From Planctomycetota bacterium (GTDB lineage: Bacteria > Planctomycetota > PUPC01 > JABMSA01 > JAUWKK01), in the NCBI GenBank assembly GCA_030614245.1, contig JAUWKK010000046.1:1-12072 (forward strand): a stretch of 12,072 bases of DNA. The letters run 5' to 3'. The position numbers and the translations under genes were made by a program. Positions 6,059 to 12,072 of this stretch are shown one piece after another. Under the pieces are notes generated by a model, which saw nothing but the letters and a program-made list of their open reading frames with translations, was not told the origin of the DNA and did not search any database. The first letter of the stretch is position 1. Each line of letters starts with the position of its first letter.

Positions 6059-7729
6059 TCATTTCGGCTTCGACGGCTTTTCCATGTACGCATCCCACAC
6101 GGGCTTGCGGACGTAGAGCAGCAGGAGCACCTGCGGGCGCTGGCCGTAGAAGGCGAACATGAACTCGTCCTCTATCCGGCTGATGTTGAACTTTTCCTTG
6201 AGCACGTGTTCGAGCTGCGGTTGGGCTTCGGTGGATGCGACTATGACGGGAGCGTCGAGATTCGGCGGGAGTTCTTCAGCCCCGACGATTGCGGGCTGGT
6301 GGGGATCGAGCCAGTAGCCGACATGTTTCATCCGGCGCAGATAGAACGGCAGCGGCCAGGAGTCCTGCGCGATGACTGTGACGAACATGCTGCTGCCGTC
6401 GGCATGCACTTGGGCGATGTCCTCGATGCGCTTGGCCAGGCGGACGGCATCGCCGACGGTGTGAACGTATGCGTAGGGATTGCGCTGATCGGCGCAGAAC
6501 TTGCGGCCGATCGTGCGGCAGGCCTGGCCGTAAAGCTGGCAGGCCGCGGCGGCAATAAGCAGGCTGGCGATGATCTTGGCGGGCTTCGTCGGGACGATTC
6601 GCACGAGCGCAACGGCCCCCACGCCCGCCAGCAGGATCATTCCGTGCAGGAACCCGAGCATGCACCAGGGGGTCTTGTAGGGGATGATGGAATAGCCGGC
6701 GGTCATCAGCAGCGTGTAGACGGCGAGGAAACGTGTGAGAGGGAGGCTGTCTTTCGATACACCTCGGCCGACGATTGCCGCGAAGAAGCCGACGGCGGCA
6801 AGCGCGAGAATCAACCCCTCGCTCCACCACGGCCCCGCCCTGACGTGATGATACGCCAGCAGCTTGAGGTAATGATACCACGGGTGATTATGCATGCCGG
6901 TCGAGCGCTCGGCATTGCCGACGTATGTGAGGATCGAATCGAGCGGACCCCTGGCGTGCGTGAAGAACGAAGTGAAGAAAGCCACCGAGATTGCGAGACC
7001 TACTCCCACTGCTGCAACTATATGCCAGGGCTTGAGATACGCACGGATGGGCGGAGGCGAATCCATGCGCCGGCGCTCGAGAAAGATGGTGGCGGCCAAC
7101 GCGGCACCCATTGCTGCGAATGCCAGGATGCAGGTCTCTTTGGTGGCGTGCATCAGCCCCAGTGCGGCGCCTGTTGCGATGGCCCAGCCGATGCGCCTCG
7201 TTCGGATGTATCGCCAGCCCGCGCCGATTGCCGCGAACGTGAAGAAGACCAGCAGCATCTCCTGGATGTAATAGCGGCTGTAGTAAACCATTGCCGGCGA
7301 GATGGCGGTCAGGATTCCGGCGCAAACGGCGGCGGGCCGTCCGATACCGTCGCTCACCAGCAGGAGCAGCAGCACGACGCCCACGCCGAAGATGACGGGC
7401 ACGATTCGGAACGTGAACTCGCTCGAACCTGCGAAGGTGCCGTCGGAAGTCAGCCATGCCGACGGGAGCGTCAGGTAGTAGAGAGTGGGGCCGTGGTGAT
7501 CGTGCGGGTCGTAGCGGTAAATGCCCTGGTCGAGGAGCAAGCCGCACTTATAGGCCTGGTTGGCCTCATCACAGTGGAAGGGTTTCAGGTCGAGAGGTGC
7601 GCCCTCGTATTCGAGACTCGAGGGCTTCTTGCGGGAAGAGCGGACCCTGATCATCATCCCGCAGCGGAACATAAGCGCTCCGCAGGCCACGGCGATGATG
7701 AGCACGCAGAAAACCAGCGAGCGTTTCAT
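6059..7729 (-). CDS. TIGR03663-family multi-pass membrane glycosyltransferase-like protein
   Basis: A 556-residue membrane protein of the GT-C/PMT type. A first membrane segment (about 5-25) is followed by an outside loop with FHCDEANQAY (51-60) and YRYDPHDHHGPTLYYL (71-86). These are the hallmark acidic and HGP motifs of TIGR03663 (the family labelled Agl23, flippase-activity-associated, in archaea). About ten membrane segments follow, and MHATKETC (193-200) and IIPYKTPW (348-355) are further family motifs. Residues about 405-556 form a soluble tail. Such proteins are expected to transfer a sugar from a polyprenyl-phosphate carrier on the outer face of the membrane; activity has not been shown for this branch as far as I know. 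ATG 7729 overlaps the stop of the upstream gene as ATGA and gives a proper N-terminal membrane anchor, while the longer open frame back to 7873 adds only an Arg/Gly-rich out-of-family stretch. Confidence 0.88.
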   Translation of the reverse strand: MKRSLVFCVLIIAVACGALMFRCGMMIRVRSSRKKPSSLEYEGAPLDLKPFHCDEANQAYKCGLLLDQGIYRYDPHDHHGPTLYYLTLPSAWLTSDGTFAGSSEFTFRIVPVIFGVGVVLLLLLVSDGIGRPAAVCAGILTAISPAMVYYSRYYIQEMLLVFFTFAAIGAGWRYIRTRRIGWAIATGAALGLMHATKETCILAFAAMGAALAATIFLERRRMDSPPPIRAYLKPWHIVAAVGVGLAISVAFFTSFFTHARGPLDSILTYVGNAERSTGMHNHPWYHYLKLLAYHHVRAGPWWSEGLILALAAVGFFAAIVGRGVSKDSLPLTRFLAVYTLLMTAGYSIIPYKTPWCMLGFLHGMILLAGVGAVALVRIVPTKPAKIIASLLIAAAACQLYGQACRTIGRKFCADQRNPYAYVHTVGDAVRLAKRIEDIAQVHADGSSMFVTVIAQDSWPLPFYLRRMKHVGYWLDPHQPAIVGAEELPPNLDAPVIVASTEAQPQLEHVLKEKFNISRIEDEFMFAFYGQRPQVLLLLYVRKPVWDAYMEKPSKPK

Positions 7730-8445
7730 TTCGCGGGCCTGCCCCAGACTTCCACCTCGACCATGTGGTTCATGTCGTCGGAGGTATTGCCCTTGCTGTA
7801 ACAGCGGACGTATCGAGCCTTCTCGCTCTTCCCGTCGATGAGCCGGCCCTCGAATGTGTCGTAGTACTCCCAATCCTTGCCGACGCCGAGACCGGCCGAG
7901 TTGTCGAAGTCGTTGTTGAAGAGCGTCCGGACGTTGTTGATGAAGTCAGGATCGTCGGCAACCTGGACTATGACGTCGTGATAGACGCGAGCCTCGGCGT
8001 GATAGTGCCAGATGAGTACCGCGTGTATGACGCAGTTCTGCTTGAGATCGACCTGGACATGCTGCAAGCCGGGGCCGAACTCTATGTAGCTGTCGTCGGT
8101 TCCTTCCTTGTCGCCGTCGGTCGTCTGCTCGATATCGCCGATGATGGGATCTTCATCGCTTGCGGTGACCGCCTTGTCGCGTGAAAGGACTGCGCTTCCT
8201 TCCGGTGCGTTGAAAGCCGGGCGCGGATGCTTTTCTTTCCTGACCTTCACGTTCGGCGGAATCTTCTTGGGCGTGCCTCGGAACATCGGCTTAGGAAGTT
8301 CGATGGGCAGCGGCACAAGCTTCTGCTTCTTGTCGCTGTCAGTTCCCTTGGCGGCACACTTGCCGCAATTGGCCCGCAGAATCGGCGCCGCTGCCAGCAT
8401 GAATACCACTGCGCCGGCAATCAGAAACATCACTCTTCTCTTCAT
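7726..8445 (-). CDS. Secreted discoidin-like (F5/8 type C-like) domain protein
   Basis: A 239-residue protein. Residues 1-25 (KRR, then a hydrophobic run to ILRA) are a signal peptide, so it is exported. A short CGKC motif (27-30) follows the likely cleavage site, then a Pro/Lys-rich linker with LVPLPIELPKPMF (43-55). From about 88 to 236 there is a beta-rich domain with ITDGD-like TTDGDKEG (108-115), VQVDLKQNCVIHAVLIWHY (130-148) and RYVRCYSKGN (211-220), the pattern of galactose-binding/discoidin folds. I recognise this as a recurring uncharacterised family in planctomycete-type genomes; that is from memory. AGGAG stands seven bases before the ATG, inside AGGAGTGAGGAG. The stop overlaps the next gene's start (ATGA), so it is coupled to the TIGR03663 protein. 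Glycan binding is inference; no catalytic motif is visible. Confidence 0.8.
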   Translation of the reverse strand: MKRRVMFLIAGAVVFMLAAAPILRANCGKCAAKGTDSDKKQKLVPLPIELPKPMFRGTPKKIPPNVKVRKEKHPRPAFNAPEGSAVLSRDKAVTASDEDPIIGDIEQTTDGDKEGTDDSYIEFGPGLQHVQVDLKQNCVIHAVLIWHYHAEARVYHDVIVQVADDPDFINNVRTLFNNDFDNSAGLGVGKDWEYYDTFEGRLIDGKSEKARYVRCYSKGNTSDDMNHMVEVEVWGRPAK

Positions 8446-8517
8446 CTCCTCACTCCTGTTCTCCGGTTAGTCCATTTGAGCGTTTTCCAAAGCCGTATTC
8501 GGCCTGTCTGCTGTCTC

Positions 8518-11139
8518 CTAGTTACGGTCAATGCTGAACCGCAGGCCGTCGAGCGGCTTGCCGTCCGGGGTGCGTATCTTCGCACATGCAGCCCACTGGC
8601 CGCTGCCCTGCGTGATCTTCATCAGGACCCTGTTCCAGCCTTGATTGAGCGTCGCGTTCACCTTGTCCTGCCCGGGTGATACTCCGCGGGCGATATTCCT
8701 GGCGTGAATGACCTTGCCGTTGAGCCAGACCTTGATGCCGTCGTCGCTGCCGAGTTCGAAGCGGACGCTCTGCTTCTTCGGTGACCAGACGTTCGTTCGC
8801 AGGTATGCGGCGCGATTGTCACCCCCGATGGCTTTGTCCAGCGCAATCAGCCATGGCTTGCCGGGCTCGAGTCCCATCTTCATGACCTGCCAGGCGACGC
8901 CCTTTGCATCGGGTTTCTCGGGCGGGAATGCCTGGTCGAAGACGTTCGCTCCGGTGTAAGGCCCGGAGACCTCCCACGCGGTGATGAAGTCGCCGAACTT
9001 GCCGATGAGGGCGAGCGTCTGCGCGGCTTCCGTCTTCACGCGGTCGTCTTTCGTAATCTTGAGGGCTTTCTGGAGCGCGGCCCTGGCGTCGTCGGGATAT
9101 GCGGCACAGATCGCACTCGCAATCCTCACGGCGGCAGCGGCGGCTTCGGCCTTCAGATCCTTATCGTCCATGCATTTCGCCGCCAGTTTCATTGCACCGA
9201 TGTTGTCTACCGTCGCCATTCCCGAGAGGACCATCTTCCTGTCCTCGGGGCGGACGGCGGCCGCCATACCGGCTTCGTAGAGCTTCAGCATCTCGTCGGG
9301 CGGCTTCCCGGTGACGAGAGCTGCGACGCGCACGTAGGCCCGAAGCGCCAGCACTCGGTGCGTCTCGCTCTCGGCGGTCTTGGCGATTGCTATAAGATCC
9401 TCGGCCGTGCGCCCGTCGTCCCACTTGGTCATCGCGCGGATGGCTGCATCCCGTATGTCGGGATTGGCGTCCTTCACGCCGGCCCTGAGGGCGACGAGGG
9501 CCCTATCGCCTTGAATACTACCCAGTACACTCAGCAGCGAGCACCTTGCGGGCACGGCGGCCCCCTTCATCGCATCGACGACAGGCATGCACCGGCGGTC
9601 ACGGTCTTCGATCCGCTTGCAGACGGCAGTGACGGCCCTTTCTGCATGGCTGCGGTCAGTCTTCGTCTCAACAAGCAGCTTGACAACGAGCGGGAGAGAC
9701 TTCTCGTCGGCAATCCGGCCCAGTGCCTTGCAGGCAGCCGAGCGAACCTTGCGATCTTCATCAGTCGCATACTTGATGAACGTCGGGATGACGGCCACCG
9801 AGCGGCGATTGACGAGGCCATTGATGAGTGCAACCCGCCCGGCGGCATCCGCACCTGCCAGAGACGCGACCATTGCGTCTGTGACCTTCCTGCCGGGGAT
9901 GCGGTCGATGGCGCTCATTATGGCTTTGCTCTCGGCGCGGCTCTTAGCTTTGAGCAGTGCCGAGACGAGAGCCTCGGCGGCATTTTCGTTGCGAAGCTTC
10001 GCCATAGCGTCATAGGCGGCGATTCGGACGTCTTCGCTGCTGTCCTGGGAAGCGGCAATGAAGGCGGTAAGCGTGCTCTGGTCGACTCTCTGGGAGAGCG
10101 CCCTCAACATCATGGCCTTGGCCTCGGGCGCGGCGGTCTTCAGTCTGGCTGAGATAGCAGCGGTTACGGCCCCGGCCGGGAGCATGCCGAGAGCAGCGAC
10201 GCCGGCGCCGCGCACTTTCGGGTTCTCGTCCGCTACGGCATCGAGGATCGTGTGCATTTCGTTGATGCCACCGGCCTCGGCGGCGCCGATGATTGCGGCG
10301 CACCTGTAATGCTCGTCGGCCTTGAAGAGCTTGTGGTAAATGGCCAGTGCCGTTTGCTTATCACCCTTACGGACGAGCTCTTCTGCGAGCGAGAGATATG
10401 AATTGGTCGCGACGGTCCTGGCGCGTTCGGAGCCTTTGGCCATGGCTTCGGCGATGACTACGGCGGCCTTCTTGTCTCCGACTCGGGCCAGGGCCTCGAT
10501 GGCGGCATTGCGGACGTTCTCGTCGTTGCCTCGGGCGAGCTTGATGATATCATTGGCGCTTGCAGCGTCCTGGCGATAGCCGAGCGCATTGATGAGGGCG
10601 ATCTGCCAGTCGGGTTCAGTGGCCCTGCGAAGTGCAGCGCGCAGCTTTGCGGAGACCTTGGCCGATGCGTTGGCCTGCAATGCGCAGCGTGCTCGCTCGC
10701 GGACGAGTTTATCCTTGTCGTTCATTAGGTCGGCAAGGCGCTCGACCACCTCGTTGCGTCCGATGAGCTCGATCTGCTGTATGAGCACGATGCGGGCGGG
10801 CCTGGGCATTGCGGTGTCTGCGAGCTTTGCCGCGATGACGATGCATACGGCCGAGCGCTCGGCGGACGCACCAGGGCGGCCGGCGCGGCGGCATATCTGC
10901 TCGAGAGTGTAATGAGCCTTCTTCCGCTCGCTCGGGTTGCTGCCGCGGAGCTTCGCCAGGAGCGAGTCCACAACCTTGCCGTAAGCGGCTTCGAGTTGTG
11001 CCGAGGTGCGCTCAGGCGATTTTGCTTCGCCCTTGAATTCCTTGATGAGCTGGTCGATATTCCGCTCGGCAGCCTGAACGCACAGCGCACTTGACGTTGC
11101 CAGTACCAGAGCCAGAACGCCTAATCTGCGCGAACTCAT
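8518..11139 (-). CDS. Large secreted HEAT-repeat protein with C-terminal beta-sandwich domain
   Basis: An 873-residue protein with a Sec-type signal (RR, hydrophobic run, VQAA at 21-24). From about 60 to 710 it is a run of alpha-helical HEAT/PBS-lyase-like repeats, for example VRERARCALQA, VRNAAIEALARVG, VRGAGVAALGML, VRIAAYDAMAKL, VRSAACKALGRIAD and IRDAAIRAMTKW. A TPR-like stretch, AEELVRKGDKQTALAIYHKL, is inserted among them. Residues 715-873 form a separate beta-rich domain with WEVSGPYTG, VRFELGSDDGIKVWLNGK and LNQGWNRVLMKI, a PA14/carbohydrate-binding-like layout often fused to HEAT arrays in planctomycete-type bacteria. A scaffold or binding role outside the cytoplasm is likely; no catalytic motif is seen. 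AGAAGGAG stands six bases before the ATG. It is first of three minus-strand genes, with 72 bases to the next; that gap has the short hairpin GCCG/CGGC (8492-8503). Confidence 0.87.
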   Translation of the reverse strand: MSSRRLGVLALVLATSSALCVQAAERNIDQLIKEFKGEAKSPERTSAQLEAAYGKVVDSLLAKLRGSNPSERKKAHYTLEQICRRAGRPGASAERSAVCIVIAAKLADTAMPRPARIVLIQQIELIGRNEVVERLADLMNDKDKLVRERARCALQANASAKVSAKLRAALRRATEPDWQIALINALGYRQDAASANDIIKLARGNDENVRNAAIEALARVGDKKAAVVIAEAMAKGSERARTVATNSYLSLAEELVRKGDKQTALAIYHKLFKADEHYRCAAIIGAAEAGGINEMHTILDAVADENPKVRGAGVAALGMLPAGAVTAAISARLKTAAPEAKAMMLRALSQRVDQSTLTAFIAASQDSSEDVRIAAYDAMAKLRNENAAEALVSALLKAKSRAESKAIMSAIDRIPGRKVTDAMVASLAGADAAGRVALINGLVNRRSVAVIPTFIKYATDEDRKVRSAACKALGRIADEKSLPLVVKLLVETKTDRSHAERAVTAVCKRIEDRDRRCMPVVDAMKGAAVPARCSLLSVLGSIQGDRALVALRAGVKDANPDIRDAAIRAMTKWDDGRTAEDLIAIAKTAESETHRVLALRAYVRVAALVTGKPPDEMLKLYEAGMAAAVRPEDRKMVLSGMATVDNIGAMKLAAKCMDDKDLKAEAAAAAVRIASAICAAYPDDARAALQKALKITKDDRVKTEAAQTLALIGKFGDFITAWEVSGPYTGANVFDQAFPPEKPDAKGVAWQVMKMGLEPGKPWLIALDKAIGGDNRAAYLRTNVWSPKKQSVRFELGSDDGIKVWLNGKVIHARNIARGVSPGQDKVNATLNQGWNRVLMKITQGSGQWAACAKIRTPDGKPLDGLRFSIDRN

Positions 11140-11159
11140 TCACATCTCCTTCTGCTGAA

Positions 11160-11186
11160 GTCCGACCGAATCCGCATTCGGTGGAC
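11160..11186 (-). promoter_or_regulatory. mRNA leader hairpin before the HEAT-repeat gene
   Basis: GTCC (11160-11163) and ACCGAAT (11165-11171) pair with ATTCGGT (11176-11182) and GGAC (11183-11186) across a CCGC loop: eleven pairs with a single bulged G at 11164. In the minus-strand transcript it ends about six bases before the AGAAGGAG ribosome site. No T-run follows, so it is better read as a leader stem that could protect the transcript or control translation than as a terminator. Confidence 0.6.
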
Positions 11187-11191
11187 ACTAC

Positions 11192-11285
11192 TCAGGCTGT
11201 GGGGCAGGCTTTCAGCCCTCCGAAGGCGGGCGGGCCTGCCAATTCATGTGCAGCCCGGAAGGGATGCTCGACACTTCTCGTGTCC
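11192..11285. repeat. Repeat-like non-coding block (possible dispersed repeat)
   Basis: The block starts with TCAGGCTGTGGGGCAGGCT and contains GGCAGGC (11203-11209) facing GCCTGCC (11234-11240), plus the small hairpin GACAC/GTGTC (11270-11284). Read in one frame it gives VGQAFSPP and in reverse GLKACPTA. From memory, these strings recur as translated fragments of dispersed intergenic repeats in planctomycete-type genomes. Copy number cannot be judged here. It would lie in the 5' leader of the HEAT transcript. Confidence 0.35.
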
Positions 11286-11315
11286 ATCAAAAGACCGCCT
11301 GCGTTACTATATTGA

Positions 11316-11344
11316 ATTATCGCACTACGCCGGGTCGAAGTCAA
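11316..11344 (-). promoter_or_regulatory. Sigma-70-type promoter for the HEAT/discoidin/TIGR03663 operon
   Basis: On the minus strand TTGACT (-35, 11344-11339) is followed after exactly 17 bases by GATAAT (-10, 11321-11316), each matching five of six consensus bases. A TG one base ahead of the -10 adds an extended -10 element. Transcription would begin near 11309 and leave a leader of about 170 bases. Confidence 0.65.
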
Positions 11345-11450
11345 CCGGACAGCGTCTGCTGGCAGTGTAAAAGACTGTAAGATAGAGCATGTAGTGAGCA
11401 CCCTGGGTGGTCAGATTACACATAAATACAACATCGGCCCACTACAGTGG

Positions 11451-11479
11451 TTGAACTTACAGGCGCGTGCTGCTATGAT
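11451..11479 (+). promoter_or_regulatory. Sigma-70-type promoter for the Gfo/Idh-family gene
   Basis: TTGAAC (11451-11456) and TATGAT (11474-11479) are 17 bases apart, with TG one base before the -10 (extended -10). The palindrome CCACT-AC-AGTGG (11439-11450) abuts the -35 and could be an operator. The start point would be near 11486, leaving a leader of about 140 bases. Confidence 0.6.
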
Positions 11480-11480
11480 G

Positions 11481-11550
11481 TGCCTGATCTCAGTAGACCT
11501 CAGACTTCAGACCTCAGACATCAGGCAGAACGAGCGACCCGCATGCCTGA
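11481..11550 (+). promoter_or_regulatory. Alternating complementary 7-mers at the start of the leader
   Basis: TGCCTGAT (11481-11488), ATCAGGCA (11520-11527) and TGCCTGA (11544-11550) alternate, so the middle copy can pair with either outer copy. Between the first two lies an 11-base direct repeat, AGACCTCAGAC, at 11495-11505 and 11509-11519. The first copy covers the predicted transcription start. The set could be a DNA operator or, if transcription starts earlier than predicted, a pair of exclusive RNA hairpins. Confidence 0.45.
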
Positions 11551-11628
11551 AGCCTGTAGCCTTCCGTGATGTATCAGAGATGGTATTCGCCGAACGGCAA
11601 CCGATCGGAATGAATAAGGAGACAAACG

Positions 11629-12072
11629 ATGATGGGTATTCAGACTGACGACGTATCTCGGCGGGCTTTTTTGAAGTCGGCATCCGCTGCTGCAGCGGCA
11701 ACGAGTGCTCTTGGGTATTTTGCGACTGCTGGAGCGGCAGAGGCCGGTGTGCTGAAGATCGGGCTGGTCGGCTGCGGCGGCCGGGGGAACGGAGCACTGA
11801 ACGACTGCGTGAGATCGGCACCTAATGTCAAGATCACCGCGCTGGCGGACCTCTTCCCGGACCGCCTTGAATCCAGCCGCAAGAGGCACAATGTCCCCAA
11901 GGAGAAATGCTTCGTGGGCTGGGATGCCTACAAGAAGCTGATCGCGACGGACGTCGATATCGTGCTGTTGGTCACTCCGCCTCACTTCCGGCCGGTGCAT
12001 CTCCGCGCTTGTGTCGATGCCGGCAAGCACGTGTTCATGGAGAAGCCGGTATGCGTGGACCCGTGGGGCTAT
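11629..12072 (+). CDS. Tat-exported Gfo/Idh/MocA-family oxidoreductase, 3' end missing
   Basis: The frame is open from ATG 11629 to the end of the window (148 residues). Residues 10-16, SRRAFLK, followed by an Ala-rich hydrophobic stretch to AGAAEAG (34-40), form a twin-arginine signal. The protein should therefore be exported folded with its cofactor. IGLVGCGGRGNGAL (44-57) is the NAD(P)-binding loop, ITALADLFPDRL (69-80) the second strand, IVLLVTPPHFRPVH (111-124) the third, and HVFMEKPVCVD (134-144) the EKP motif with the conserved Lys. Family members oxidise or reduce sugars and inositols with tightly bound NAD(P). Many exported versions in planctomycete-type bacteria have no known substrate. 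AAGGAG stands seven bases before the ATG; a second ATG follows directly at 11632. The C-terminal substrate-binding domain is outside the window. Confidence 0.9.
   Translation, partial: MMGIQTDDVSRRAFLKSASAAAAATSALGYFATAGAAEAGVLKIGLVGCGGRGNGALNDCVRSAPNVKITALADLFPDRLESSRKRHNVPKEKCFVGWDAYKKLIATDVDIVLLVTPPHFRPVHLRACVDAGKHVFMEKPVCVDPWGY

Larger units (their letters stand above)
11140..11628. other. Divergent intergenic control region without a gene
   Basis: This 489-base stretch separates the leftward HEAT gene from the rightward oxidoreductase. It holds, from left to right, the HEAT ribosome site (11146-11153), a leader hairpin, a repeat-like block, a leftward promoter, about 100 bases with short inverted repeats, a rightward promoter, alternating complementary 7-mers and the AAGGAG ribosome site (11616-11621). 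Short open frames here look random and have no ribosome sites that I can support. Confidence 0.75.

Noticed and set aside
6023..7801. A 592-codon open frame on the plus strand, opposite the TIGR03663 gene
   Set aside because: It mirrors a well-supported membrane protein, is rich in Asp, His, Glu and Arg in a low-complexity way, and shows no family motif. It is a GC-rich antisense shadow.
7730..7873. A longer TIGR03663 protein starting at 7873
   Set aside because: The added segment overlaps the discoidin gene in another frame and would place 48 charged residues before the natural first membrane segment; the ATGA overlap at 7729 explains the start better.
8492..8503. GCCG-TATT-CGGC as an internal terminator between the HEAT and discoidin genes
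   Set aside because: Only four pairs and a three-base T-run on the minus strand; too weak to claim a terminator.
9358..10152. Plus-strand frames of 264 codons and less opposite the HEAT-repeat gene
   Set aside because: The HEAT pattern is continuous on the minus strand through this region, and the opposite frames have no motif.
11507..12030. Minus-strand frames opposite the leader and 5' part of the Gfo/Idh gene
   Set aside because: They are antisense to a clear Tat signal and NAD-binding domain and have no own support.
1..12072. CRISPR array, tRNA, transposase, toxin-antitoxin or phage genes
   Set aside because: I looked for regular spaced repeats, tRNA-like arms and known motifs of these classes and saw none.

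Overview
The window is GC-rich bacterial DNA that is densely coding: ten protein genes, two of them cut by the window edges, and no RNA gene, CRISPR array or transposase that I can see. The protein content points to the PVC group, most likely a planctomycete-type bacterium. The clues are a long secreted HEAT-repeat protein with a C-terminal beta-sandwich, a secreted discoidin-like protein, a TIGR03663-type membrane glycosyltransferase, and a Tat-exported Gfo/Idh-type oxidoreductase. This assignment is inference from gene families, not from a marker gene.

Region 1 (1..5990, plus strand) is one tightly packed run of six genes that reads as the end of a surface-polysaccharide or LPS gene cluster. 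In order: a tandem InaA/WaaP-like sugar-kinase protein (5' end outside the window), a left-handed beta-helix sugar N-acyltransferase, a class I SAM methyltransferase, a DegT/DnrJ/EryC1 sugar aminotransferase, a GT2 polyprenyl-sugar-type glycosyltransferase and a GH4 NAD-dependent glycosidase of the alpha-galactosidase (MelA-like) kind. The aminotransferase and acyltransferase fit consecutive steps in making an N-acylated amino-deoxy sugar nucleotide. The methyltransferase, glycosyltransferase and kinase could decorate or transfer it. Gaps are 0 to 60 bases, except for a 111-base gap before the methyltransferase that holds two back-to-back hairpins resembling a dispersed repeat.

Region 2 (6059..11139, minus strand) converges on region 1 and reads, in transcription order, HEAT-repeat secreted protein, secreted discoidin-like protein, TIGR03663 membrane glycosyltransferase. 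The last two overlap by ATGA, so they are probably translationally coupled. A hairpin at 6022..6040 lies between the two converging units.

Region 3 (11140..11628) is a 489-base divergent control region. It has a good extended -10 sigma-70 promoter on each strand, a strong leader hairpin before the HEAT gene, a repeat-like block, and an alternating set of complementary 7-mers at the start of the plus-strand leader. Region 4 (11629..12072) is the 5' part of a Tat-signal Gfo/Idh/MocA oxidoreductase that runs off the end.

I do not see a clear new defence or mobile system. The most interesting items are the coupled HEAT/discoidin/TIGR03663 operon, the two-headed kinase, and the structured divergent control region.
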